From positions 1,054,001-1,118,000 of the forward strand of contig NZ_JACSMD010000001.1 of the NCBI RefSeq assembly GCF_018618475.1: a DNA stretch of 64,000 nt, written 5' to 3'. The notes beneath the pieces were generated by a model that was given only the letters and a program-made list of their open reading frames with translations, searched no databases and was not told the origin of the DNA. Below, piece by piece: positions 1 to 7,515 of this stretch; position 1 is the first letter of the stretch, and every line of letters begins with the position of its first letter. The translations under genes and the position numbers were made by a program. Source of the stretch: Exiguobacterium sp. s122. Lineage in GTDB: Bacteria > Bacillota > Bacilli > Exiguobacteriales > Exiguobacteriaceae.

Positions 1-1
1 T

Positions 2-133
2 CTCATTGGCTTGATTGGTAGTTTTTTAGCCATTTATTTCGGATGGCCACTCATGTGGTTACTATATCCGTATTTGACGAAAGGAGGGATTCGAGATGCA
101 TTGGTTAGCTTCCGAAACCGGGCAAGTGAATGA
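2..133 (+). CDS. C-terminal end of a membrane protein, probably ECF transporter T-type component (partial)
   Basis: An open frame runs in from the left edge and stops at 131-133. The visible 43 residues begin with a hydrophobic stretch (LIGLIGSFLAIYFGWPLMW) that looks like the last membrane helix, followed by a short basic tail. The frame overlaps the start of the ATPase gene by 38 bases, so the two are translationally coupled. Because the next two genes look like the ATPase and substrate-binding membrane subunit of an energy-coupling-factor importer, this is plausibly the transmembrane coupling (T) subunit. That identity is inferred from context; too little sequence is present to recognise the family. 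Confidence 0.55.
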   Translation, partial: LIGLIGSFLAIYFGWPLMWLLYPYLTKGGIRDALVSFRNRASE

Positions 134-1052
134 ATGGGCGAAGGCACATGATGCACTCATCCTGAACCTCGATTCGCCACTTGCGGGAAAAGTCGCCACG
201 TTACTCATGGAAGACGACCCGTTATATGGTGCCGAAGTGGTCGCGTTACTTCAAGTCGACCACTTGCTGTATAAACGTTTCGACGAATGCTCGAGCGGCG
301 AACGTCAACTCGTTCGCATTGCCTATGCCTTGCTCAAGCGACCGGAAGCGATCGTCTTACATGAGCCGTTTCGTTACCTTGACCGGTATCGGCGTGAACA
401 TTTAACGATGTTACTCGAGCGTCTTGGACGACTCGGCGTGACCATCGGCTATACAGAACGCGCCAACGAACGTGGTGTGCACCCGACGTTTACGGTGACA
501 CCTTCTGAAGGAAAGCTCTCGCTTGATGTACGGAACGTATCGTATCGCCACCCGCTCCAGCCCGTCTATGCTGTCGAAGATGTCACGTTCGTTGCGGACA
601 TGCCAGGACTGACGGTATTCATTGGTACGAACGGGAGCGGCAAGTCGACGCTCATCGAATTGATGGCGAAAAGCATGAGACCGTTACAAGGGAAAATCAG
701 ACGGTCGGTCCGTCCGCTTTATTTGCCACCTGAAGAGGAATACGGTCCGTTTCCACACGCACGGAATCGCCGGGTCGAACAGTTGCGGGCTGTTCTCGCT
801 TCATCCGTCCCAATCGTGCTACTCGACGAACCGACAGTCGGACTTACGCGAGAAGAGCGGGAAGCGTTTTATGAAGCGTTACTTGAGAAGCGACGAACGG
901 CCCAAGTCGTCTGTGCGACCCATGATACAACGCTCTTGAACATTGCGGATCGCATCGTCTCGCTATCGAACGGGCGCATCGTCTTTGATGGTACACGAAA
1001 TCAGTTTATGGAACGGAGTCTCGTATGGTCACATTCCTCGTCGGCGCAGTGA
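96..1052 (+). CDS. Reduced two-domain ABC ATPase of an ECF-type importer
   Basis: A fused pair of ABC ATPase domains, each incomplete. The first half (residues 1-135) starts at about the Q-loop position. It has a signature motif (CSSGERQ, 65-71) and a Walker B-like AIVLHEP (85-91, with the usual Asp replaced by His), but no Walker A. The second half has Walker A GTNGSGKST (177-185), Walker B IVLLDEP (240-246) and the H-loop ATHD (274-277), but its signature motif is replaced by HARNRRVEQL and its helical domain is short. Together they can form one complete ATP site. The start at 96 is secure: a ribosome site (aaaggaggg) precedes it and the frame has stops just upstream. Fused ATPases of this kind (EcfA-EcfA' or YkoD-like) normally exceed 450 residues; this one has 318. 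It lies between membrane proteins and probably powers them. Confidence 0.8.
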   Translation: MHWLASETGQVNEWAKAHDALILNLDSPLAGKVATLLMEDDPLYGAEVVALLQVDHLLYKRFDECSSGERQLVRIAYALLKRPEAIVLHEPFRYLDRYRREHLTMLLERLGRLGVTIGYTERANERGVHPTFTVTPSEGKLSLDVRNVSYRHPLQPVYAVEDVTFVADMPGLTVFIGTNGSGKSTLIELMAKSMRPLQGKIRRSVRPLYLPPEEEYGPFPHARNRRVEQLRAVLASSVPIVLLDEPTVGLTREEREAFYEALLEKRRTAQVVCATHDTTLLNIADRIVSLSNGRIVFDGTRNQFMERSLVWSHSSSAQ

Positions 1053-1570
1053 TGGCGTACGGATTGATGTCAAGATTTGAACGGACGACAACGCCGATTT
1101 CGGTGTTGACGCAATTGCTCGCGGTGGCGGTCATCGGTCGTTGGTTATTCGTGGCCATCCCGAACGTTCAACCGACGACGGCGGTCATCATGCTGACGGC
1201 CCTATATTTCGGTTGGACGAGCGCCGCCATGCTCGCCCTGTTCGTTCCCATCTTGTCGGGCTTACTGCTTGGAATCGGTCCGTTCGTGTTGTATCAGTTT
1301 TTAGGATGGGTCGTCGTCGTCTCGCTCGTCACCTTGTGTAAGCCGATGCTGTTGAGGTCGTCACTGTTGCTCGGCTTGATGGGTCTCGTTTCTGGGTTTT
1401 TATTCGGATGGACGACAAACATCGCCTATGCCGAGGTCATCGGGAACGACTTCATTAATCTGCTCGTTTTGAGCTTGCCGTTTGACCTCGCCCATGGCGT
1501 CAGTAACCTCTTTTTCCTGCTCGTCTTACGCGAGGTGTTCGTTCGCATATTTGTACGTACCGAAGGGTAA
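1025..1570 (+). CDS. ECF transporter S component-like membrane protein
   Basis: A 181-residue protein with about five or six hydrophobic helices and few charges, the usual size for the substrate-capture (S) subunit of an ECF vitamin transporter. The segment AIPNVQPTTAVIMLTALYFG near residues 43-62 resembles a pattern I associate with cobalamin-type and related S components. The start overlaps the ATPase gene by 28 bases, so it is the third gene of one operon. The ligand cannot be read from the sequence. Cobalamin is one possibility, and a cobalamin adenosyltransferase gene lies at 44341, but this link is weak inference. Confidence 0.6.
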   Translation: MVTFLVGAVMAYGLMSRFERTTTPISVLTQLLAVAVIGRWLFVAIPNVQPTTAVIMLTALYFGWTSAAMLALFVPILSGLLLGIGPFVLYQFLGWVVVVSLVTLCKPMLLRSSLLLGLMGLVSGFLFGWTTNIAYAEVIGNDFINLLVLSLPFDLAHGVSNLFFLLVLREVFVRIFVRTEG

Positions 1571-1599
1571 AGAGAGGAAAAGAGCGGAGGGGGTGTACC

Positions 1600-1938
1600 G
1601 TGAGCGACTACATCAACGTCTTCGAGTTTGGCATGTTCCTCTCGATTGGACTGTTTTTCATCGCACTTCATATTTTTTTCATCCTTCGCCGTTACATTCG
1701 AACGCGCTATGCGATGGTCGGCGTGCTCGCTTCGAGCGTCTGGCCAGCGCTAATGATTGTCTTATCGATTCAAGCTATCGACTTCGTGCCCGAGCTAACC
1801 GCACGCACGTTGTCACTCGCATCCGTCCTCGCCTGGGCGAGCGTGATGGCGACTTTGATCATGTTGCTTATTCCCGCAATGGTTCTGATTGGACGTCTAT
1901 TCCGTGTCGTCGATTGGCCTACACGAAAAAAACCGTAA
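1600..1938 (+). CDS. Small membrane protein of unknown function
   Basis: A 112-residue protein with three hydrophobic segments (about residues 10-30, 40-60 and 75-100) and a basic C-terminal tail (RKKP). It starts with GTG behind the purine-rich site gcggaggggg and lies 29 bases after the S-component gene, so it is probably the last gene of the same transcript, just before the terminator at 1929. I do not recognise the family. It could be an accessory subunit of the transporter or an unrelated membrane protein. Confidence 0.6.
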   Translation: MSDYINVFEFGMFLSIGLFFIALHIFFILRRYIRTRYAMVGVLASSVWPALMIVLSIQAIDFVPELTARTLSLASVLAWASVMATLIMLLIPAMVLIGRLFRVVDWPTRKKP

Positions 1939-1967
1939 CGCATCAACGTGCGTTACGGTTTTTTTAT
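1929..1967. terminator. Bidirectional rho-independent terminator
   Basis: A 12-bp perfect stem (aaccgtaacgca paired with tgcgttacggtt) has a 6-base loop, with an A-run on the left and a T-run on the right. It can therefore stop transcription from both converging genes. It overlaps the last codons of the minus-strand SDR gene. Confidence 0.9.
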
Positions 1968-2758
1968 GCGTTCGGTACTTGTTCGACTGACGCGTCGGTC
2001 GGTTTTTGGAAGCGGCGCAAAATCTCGAGACTGACAGCACGCGGCATCAGTTTGGAAGCAACGACGAGTAGTTGGTTCGACAGTCCAGGGACGATGACGC
2101 GTTTGTTATTCATTACACCCTTATACCCGAAGAAAGCGACGAGATGGGACGGCATCTTCGTGAGCATCATTTCATTGCCGGCTCGATTGAAGAAACCGGT
2201 GTCGGTCGGGCCAGGGCAGAGCACGCTGACATGGACGCCTGTATCTTTCACTTCGGCATGGAGCGCCTCGGTGAAAGAGAGGACGTATGCTTTCGTCGCA
2301 TAATAGACGGCCATGTATGGGCCAGGTTGAAACGCTGCGACAGAGGCGACGTTCAGCACATGTCCATGATTGCGACGGACCATGTCCGGTAAATAAGCTT
2401 TCGTTAATTCTGTTAGAGCGTTCACGTTTAAGCGAACCTCTTCAGCTTCGGTCTCCGGGTCCAAGTCGATGAATTCCCCAGCCGTTCCAAACCCGGCATT
2501 GTTGATGAGGAAGTCGACCGTCAATCCAGATTCTTCGATTGCATGCGTCAGTCGCTTCGCGGCCTGATGTTCGGATAAATCGAGGGCGAAAACGTGGACG
2601 TTGACGCGATAGCGCTTCTCAAGTACTTTTTTCAGTTCATGCAGGCGAGGTTCACTCCGAGATACGAGGATACAGTCGTATCCATCGCGCGCGGCCAAGA
2701 CAGCAAGGTCAAGTCCGATGCCAGTTGAGGCGCCAGTAATCAAAGCAGTTTTAGACAA
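1964..2758 (-). CDS. Short-chain dehydrogenase/reductase (SDR family)
   Basis: A 264-residue classical SDR, a soluble NAD(P)-dependent oxidoreductase. The cofactor motif TGASTGIG is at about 8-15, NNAG is near residue 90, and a catalytic YYATK (Y-x-x-x-K) follows a conserved Ser in the VASVA segment. The downstream PGPTDTGF segment is typical. It starts with TTG behind a good ribosome site (aaaggag, 9 bases away). It is transcribed alone, converging on the ECF operon. It resembles the DltE/YqjQ-type SDRs of Bacilli, whose substrates are mostly unknown, so no specific reaction is assigned. Confidence 0.85.
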   Translation of the reverse strand: MSKTALITGASTGIGLDLAVLAARDGYDCILVSRSEPRLHELKKVLEKRYRVNVHVFALDLSEHQAAKRLTHAIEESGLTVDFLINNAGFGTAGEFIDLDPETEAEEVRLNVNALTELTKAYLPDMVRRNHGHVLNVASVAAFQPGPYMAVYYATKAYVLSFTEALHAEVKDTGVHVSVLCPGPTDTGFFNRAGNEMMLTKMPSHLVAFFGYKGVMNNKRVIVPGLSNQLLVVASKLMPRAVSLEILRRFQKPTDASVEQVPNA

Positions 2759-2905
2759 ATGGGTTCACTCCTTTAGAAAAGTCATACATTGTTACTCATT
2801 TCTTCACGAGATGTTAAATTCCTGCTTCGTCCGCTGATCGAAACGTATGCTAGAGTATAGCAAGAATATGTGATTAGACTCACAAAGTCAGGAGAAGAGA
2901 ATGAG

Positions 2906-3805
2906 ATGATGATTCAGACAATTGCGACGGCGCAAAGCATCGCACAAGCAGAAGCACTTATTTTAGCAGGGGCTGACCGTCTCGTCGTCGGCGAGGCGAC
3001 GTATGGATTGCGCCAGCGCGGGGGTTGGTCACTCGACGAAGTGAGAGAAGTCACAGCTCTCGCGCACCACTATGGAAAAGAAGTCACGGTTGCCGTTAAC
3101 AACTTGATGCATAACGATCAGATTGCGTCATTGCCGGACTATTTAAGTGCGTTGAAAACGATGGGGGTCGACAGTGTGACCGCCGGTGACCCCGGTGCAA
3201 TTTCCTTAATCCGTAAAGCCAATATCCCCTATTGGTACGATGCTCAAACGCTCGTCACGTCGGCACGGCAAATCCAATTTTGGGCAAAACGAGAAGCAAT
3301 CGGTGCTGTCGTTGCCCGCGAACTGACGTTGATTGAACTGAAACAAATTCAGCGTCAGCTTGGTCTGCCAATCGAGGTACACGTATACGGTCCGACATGT
3401 ATCCACCATTCTAAACGCCCACTCGTTACGAACTACTTCAACGAGTTAGGGCGAAACGAGTCGGGGGAGATGCGTGAATATTATATAAGCGAACCGAATG
3501 ATGAAACGAGCCGTTATCCGATTTACGAAGATGCGAACGGCACCCACGTCTTTTCAGAAGATTTGACGTTAATGGCCCAACTGCCCGAACTGTTCCGAAA
3601 CGAGCTTCATACGTGGAAACTCGACGGGTGGCATGCCGGGGAGCGGTTCGTAGAAATCGTCGCTTTGTTTAGTCAGGCCCGCTCGCATTTGTTGAACGCC
3701 AAGTTTGACCGAATCGAGATGGAGCGGCGGTTAGCCGAACTCCAACCTGAACCGTTCCGGCTCGGGACCGGACTACTGTTACGAAATCCAGAAGAGATCA
3801 AGTGA
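2906..3805 (+). CDS. trhP1: U32 family protein, tRNA hydroxylation partner TrhP1 (YrrN-like)
   Basis: About 300 residues of the peptidase U32 fold with the N-terminal AGADRLVVGEATYGLRQRGG segment. In B. subtilis the paired proteins YrrN and YrrO (TrhP1, TrhP2) take part in prephenate-dependent 5-hydroxylation of uridine 34 in tRNA. The cysteine-rich U32 signature seen in the next gene is degenerate here (HVYGPTCIHHSKRPLVTNYF), as expected for the partner subunit. A frame extends up to a GTG at 2870, but the ribosome site (aggagaag at 2890-2897) favours ATG 2906. The next gene follows after 7 bases, so the two are co-transcribed. Confidence 0.85.
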   Translation: MMIQTIATAQSIAQAEALILAGADRLVVGEATYGLRQRGGWSLDEVREVTALAHHYGKEVTVAVNNLMHNDQIASLPDYLSALKTMGVDSVTAGDPGAISLIRKANIPYWYDAQTLVTSARQIQFWAKREAIGAVVARELTLIELKQIQRQLGLPIEVHVYGPTCIHHSKRPLVTNYFNELGRNESGEMREYYISEPNDETSRYPIYEDANGTHVFSEDLTLMAQLPELFRNELHTWKLDGWHAGERFVEIVALFSQARSHLLNAKFDRIEMERRLAELQPEPFRLGTGLLLRNPEEIK

Positions 3806-3812
3806 GGGAACG

Positions 3813-5066
3813 ATGATGAGAAAACGACCAGAGTTATTGGCACCGGCAGGGAACTTGGAGAAATTGAAGATGGCGATTCGATACGGGGCGGATGCGGTCT
3901 ATATCGGCGGGCAACAGTTCGGTTTACGCTCTCGCGCCGGCAACTTCAGCTATGAGGAAATGCAAGAAGGCATTGCGTTCGCCCATGCGCATGCGGCGAA
4001 AGTGTACGTGGCCGCCAACATGGTTACGCACGAAGGCGATATCGAAGGGGCGGGCACGTTCTTCACGACGTTACGTGACATCGGGATTGATGCCGTCATC
4101 GTCTCCGATCCAGCGATGATTGAGGTCTGTCTCTCGGAAGCACCTGGGCTTCCGGTCCACTTGTCGACACAAGCCTCGGCGACGAACTATGAGACGCTTC
4201 GATTCTGGAAAGAGGAAGGGTTGGAACGGATTGTGCTCGCACGTGAAGTGTCGATGGAAGAAATCAGGGAAATGAAGCGACACGTGGACGTCGAGATTGA
4301 GACGTTCGTTCACGGGGCGATGTGCATCTCGTATTCCGGTCGATGTACGCTCTCGAACCATATGGCGCTCCGAGACGCGAACCGGGGTGGCTGTGCGCAG
4401 TCTTGTCGGTGGAAATATGGATTTTTTGAAGCCGATGAACTTTTGACTCCGGCCATGGAAGCCCGAGACGAGGAACCGTTCTCGATGAGCTCGGTTGATT
4501 TATCGATGGTTCGTCACATTCCGGACTTGGTCGAGGCGGGCGTTGATAGTTTAAAAGTGGAAGGACGGATGAAGTCGATTCATTACGTGGCAACCGTCTG
4601 TAACGTGTATCGACAAGTGATTGACGCGTACTGTGACAATCCGGATACGTTCGTGTTCGACCCGGCGTGGGAAGAAGAGATTTGGAAGGCGGCGCAACGT
4701 GAACTTGCGACCGGGTTTTACTATGGAATACCGACGGAGAAAGAGCAACTGTTCGGACAGCGACGGGCCATTCCGCAGTATGCGTTCGCGGCGCGCGTCA
4801 TCGCGTACGACGAAGCATCAAAGACGGCCACGCTCGAACAACGGAATCACTTCCGATGTGGCGAAGAGGTCGAGTTCTTCGGACCTGGTTTTACGCGCTT
4901 CACGCAGCGGATTGAAGACATGTGGGACGTAGAAGGTAACCGAATCGAGACGGCACATCAAGCGATGATGACCGTCCGTATCGTCGTCGATCATCCGGTC
5001 GATGTTGACTTTATCATGCGGAAGCGAAAAGTCATGGCGAAGGAAGCCGTCCCTCTCAAAACGTGA
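3813..5066 (+). CDS. trhP2: U32 family protein, tRNA hydroxylation protein TrhP2 (YrrO-like)
   Basis: A 417-residue U32 protein. The family signature is intact: ETFVHGAMCISYSGRCTLS matches E-x-F-x2-G-[SA]-[LIVM]-C-x4-G-x-C-x-[LIVM]-S, and further cysteines follow in GGCAQSCRW. These cysteines are thought to bind an iron-sulfur cluster in TrhP-type proteins. The N-terminus (RPELLAPAGNLEKLKMAIRY) is typical. By homology with YrrO it hydroxylates U34 of tRNA together with the upstream TrhP1. Older annotation as a collagenase-like protease is unlikely to be the real role. The methyltransferase YrrM that accompanies the pair in B. subtilis is not next to it here. Confidence 0.9.
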   Translation: MMRKRPELLAPAGNLEKLKMAIRYGADAVYIGGQQFGLRSRAGNFSYEEMQEGIAFAHAHAAKVYVAANMVTHEGDIEGAGTFFTTLRDIGIDAVIVSDPAMIEVCLSEAPGLPVHLSTQASATNYETLRFWKEEGLERIVLAREVSMEEIREMKRHVDVEIETFVHGAMCISYSGRCTLSNHMALRDANRGGCAQSCRWKYGFFEADELLTPAMEARDEEPFSMSSVDLSMVRHIPDLVEAGVDSLKVEGRMKSIHYVATVCNVYRQVIDAYCDNPDTFVFDPAWEEEIWKAAQRELATGFYYGIPTEKEQLFGQRRAIPQYAFAARVIAYDEASKTATLEQRNHFRCGEEVEFFGPGFTRFTQRIEDMWDVEGNRIETAHQAMMTVRIVVDHPVDVDFIMRKRKVMAKEAVPLKT

Positions 5067-5147
5067 CACATCGCACAAGACAACATAGTCGACCGTTCCG
5101 TTCAATCTTGCTACCCTATTACCATAAGAGATGGAGGGGATGGAAGG

Positions 5148-6527
5148 ATGAATCAAAATACGGAGCAACTCCGGACAGAGCCGATTGCGCGACTATTGTT
5201 CAAACTGTCGCTCCCAGCGATGATTGGGATGCTCGTCACGGCGCTCTATAATATCATCGATACGATCTTTGTCGCGCGTGGCATCGGGGCGTCAGCGGTT
5301 GCGGCGATTGGGATTGCTTTTCCGATTCAAATGATTCTCATGGCCGTCTCGAGTGCGGTCGGATTAGGGGGCGCATCCATCAGTTCACGGAAACTCGGAG
5401 AAGGAGATGACGCCGGTGCGGCCGTGACGTTTTTGAACGTGCTCGTCCTCGTTGGGGTGTTCGCCGCCTTTGCCGTTAGTTCGGCCTTCTTTATGCTCGA
5501 TTCGATTCTGACCGTCTTCGGGGCGACGACGGCCATTATGGAACTGAGTCAACAATACTTATCGGTCGTACTCATCAGTTCGCCGTTCTTTATGTTCACC
5601 CTCGCCGCAAGTGCGATGGTTCGAGCTGAAGGGCAAGCCCCGTACCAGATGAAAGTAATGCTCACGACGGTCGTCGTGAATTTGGTGACGACCCCGCTCT
5701 TCATCTTCACGTTCGGTTGGGGCATTTACGGGGCGGCCTGGTCGACCGCGCTTGCGCAAGTCGTCGGTTCGATTCTCATGCTACGCTTTTTCTTCTCAAA
5801 AAAACGCCGAACGGCGCTCGACTTCCAATGGCGGAAGTTTCGGCTTCGTTTCGGCGAGTTGAAAGAAATTATGGCGATTGGATCCTCGTCGTTCATCATG
5901 ATGGTGTCCCAATCGATTTTATTCGTTTGTGTGAACGTCATGCTCGGGACGTACGGCGGGACAGAAGAGTTGGCCATTTTCGCCATCATCAACAAATTCA
6001 TGGCGCTCGTTGGGATGCCGATCATGGGCATCGTGCAAGGGATGCAACCGATTGTCGGTTATAATTTTGGAGCCCGTCAATTCGAACGGATGCGTGAGAC
6101 GATTTGGACAGCGCTTCGGGCCGGGCTCGCGATTGCAATCCTCATCTGGTTGACACTTCAGCTATTCCCGAACCCGCTCATGCGGCTGTTCACGAACGAC
6201 ACCGCGCTCATCGCTGGTGGGGTCACGGCAATCCATGTTCTGTTCGCCGCATCGTTCTTGCCGAGTGTGCAGATGCTGATTAACGGCATCTATCAATCGC
6301 TTGGGAAGGCGCGCGTCGCGATGTTTTTATCGCTCTCGCGTCAAACGCTCTATACGATTCCGCTCGTGTTTATCTTGCCGTCTTACCTTGGCGTCTTCGG
6401 CGTTTGGCTCGCATTCCCGATTGCAGATGCGATGACCTTCCTCACTGCCATCGCCATGGCGTTTTGGGATCGGAAATTATTGTTCCGGCCGGCCGATGAA
6501 GAAGTCAAACAAGCGACGAACTTATGA
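5148..6527 (+). CDS. MATE family efflux transporter
   Basis: A 459-residue integral membrane protein with about twelve hydrophobic helices in two related halves, the architecture of multidrug and toxin extrusion antiporters. The N-terminal LFKLSLPAMIGMLVTALYNI and the internal GVVQGMQPIVGYNFGA-like segment (GIVQGMQPIVGYNFGARQF) are characteristic. It probably exports cationic compounds in exchange for Na+ or H+. ATG 5148 follows ggaggggatggaagg. It stands alone and overlaps the convergent EamA gene by six bases at the stop codons. Confidence 0.9.
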   Translation: MNQNTEQLRTEPIARLLFKLSLPAMIGMLVTALYNIIDTIFVARGIGASAVAAIGIAFPIQMILMAVSSAVGLGGASISSRKLGEGDDAGAAVTFLNVLVLVGVFAAFAVSSAFFMLDSILTVFGATTAIMELSQQYLSVVLISSPFFMFTLAASAMVRAEGQAPYQMKVMLTTVVVNLVTTPLFIFTFGWGIYGAAWSTALAQVVGSILMLRFFFSKKRRTALDFQWRKFRLRFGELKEIMAIGSSSFIMMVSQSILFVCVNVMLGTYGGTEELAIFAIINKFMALVGMPIMGIVQGMQPIVGYNFGARQFERMRETIWTALRAGLAIAILIWLTLQLFPNPLMRLFTNDTALIAGGVTAIHVLFAASFLPSVQMLINGIYQSLGKARVAMFLSLSRQTLYTIPLVFILPSYLGVFGVWLAFPIADAMTFLTAIAMAFWDRKLLFRPADEEVKQATNL

Positions 6528-7391
6528 ACTGACGTCTGCTCTCACGGAGCGGGCGTCTTCTTTTAGGAACAGATAGATGCCACCGAGCAGGACCGCTGCG
6601 CCGATCAGTTGGAGCGGGCCAAGCCGTTCTTCGAAAAAGATGAACCCGAACAACATGCCCCAGAGCGCTTCGCCGAGGATGGTGATACTGACGACGGTAG
6701 CGCTCACGCGAGCGAGCGCGAAATTGAATAGGTTATGACCGAGTAACGTCGGGAAGAAGGCGAGGGCGATGAAGTACCACCAGTTGATCGCCTCGAAAGC
6801 GACGAACGTCGTGTCGCGAAGAAGTAACATGAAACCGAGAACGATCGTGGCGACGATATAGACGCTGAACGAGTAATCGTTCGTCTTCATCTCCGCTCGG
6901 ACGTGTTGCCCGACGAGCCAATAACCGGCAATCAAGACGGCGGCCACGAGCGCGAGCGCATCCCCGATCAGCGCGTCCCGACCGAGTTGGAAGTCACCGG
7001 CCGCGACAAGCATGCCGCCCAAAACGGCGACGAGGGCGAACGTGAGCCCTTTCGGGGTTGGGCGTTTTTTGAAGAACACCGCATTCCCGATCAACACGAA
7101 GATCGGGCTCGACGTGACGAATAGCGTCGAGCTCGCGACGGTCGTGTAATCGAGCGATAAGAACCATAACCAAAAATGGAACGCGAGTAAGACGCCGCTT
7201 AGCCCGATGGCGTAGCGGGTGTTCGTGCGTAGCTTGAAGAGTGACCGATAATCGAGAAACGGCAGGAGCATGAGACTCGAGAACAGCATCCGATAAAACG
7301 CGGCCGTCTCAGCGGGCGCCGAGGTCCATTTGACGAAGAGGACACTCGTCGACAGGAAAAAGACGGCAGCAAAAAGAATCAGATAAGACAA
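6522..7391 (-). CDS. EamA/DMT family transporter
   Basis: About 289 residues with ten hydrophobic helices in two repeated EamA halves (drug/metabolite transporter superfamily). The end of repeat two, VSATVVSITILGEALWGMLF, is typical. The open frame extends further upstream, but an aaaggagggcc ribosome site lies 8 bases before a TTG at 7391-7389 (Leu-Ser-Tyr-Leu-Ile-Leu), the most credible start. The longer version would add about 46 unusual residues. The substrate is unknown; relatives export metabolites or amino acids. It is divergent from topB. Confidence 0.85.
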   Translation of the reverse strand: MSYLILFAAVFFLSTSVLFVKWTSAPAETAAFYRMLFSSLMLLPFLDYRSLFKLRTNTRYAIGLSGVLLAFHFWLWFLSLDYTTVASSTLFVTSSPIFVLIGNAVFFKKRPTPKGLTFALVAVLGGMLVAAGDFQLGRDALIGDALALVAAVLIAGYWLVGQHVRAEMKTNDYSFSVYIVATIVLGFMLLLRDTTFVAFEAINWWYFIALAFFPTLLGHNLFNFALARVSATVVSITILGEALWGMLFGFIFFEERLGPLQLIGAAVLLGGIYLFLKEDARSVRADVSS

Positions 7392-7515
7392 ACGATGGCC
7401 CTCCTTTTGTATGTATGTAATCCTCCTAATGATATAGTAAAATGACAGAGCGACCAACATAAACTCGAATCGTGACGCAAACAATTGTAGTCGCGTCACA
7501 GAGGAAAGGAACGAT

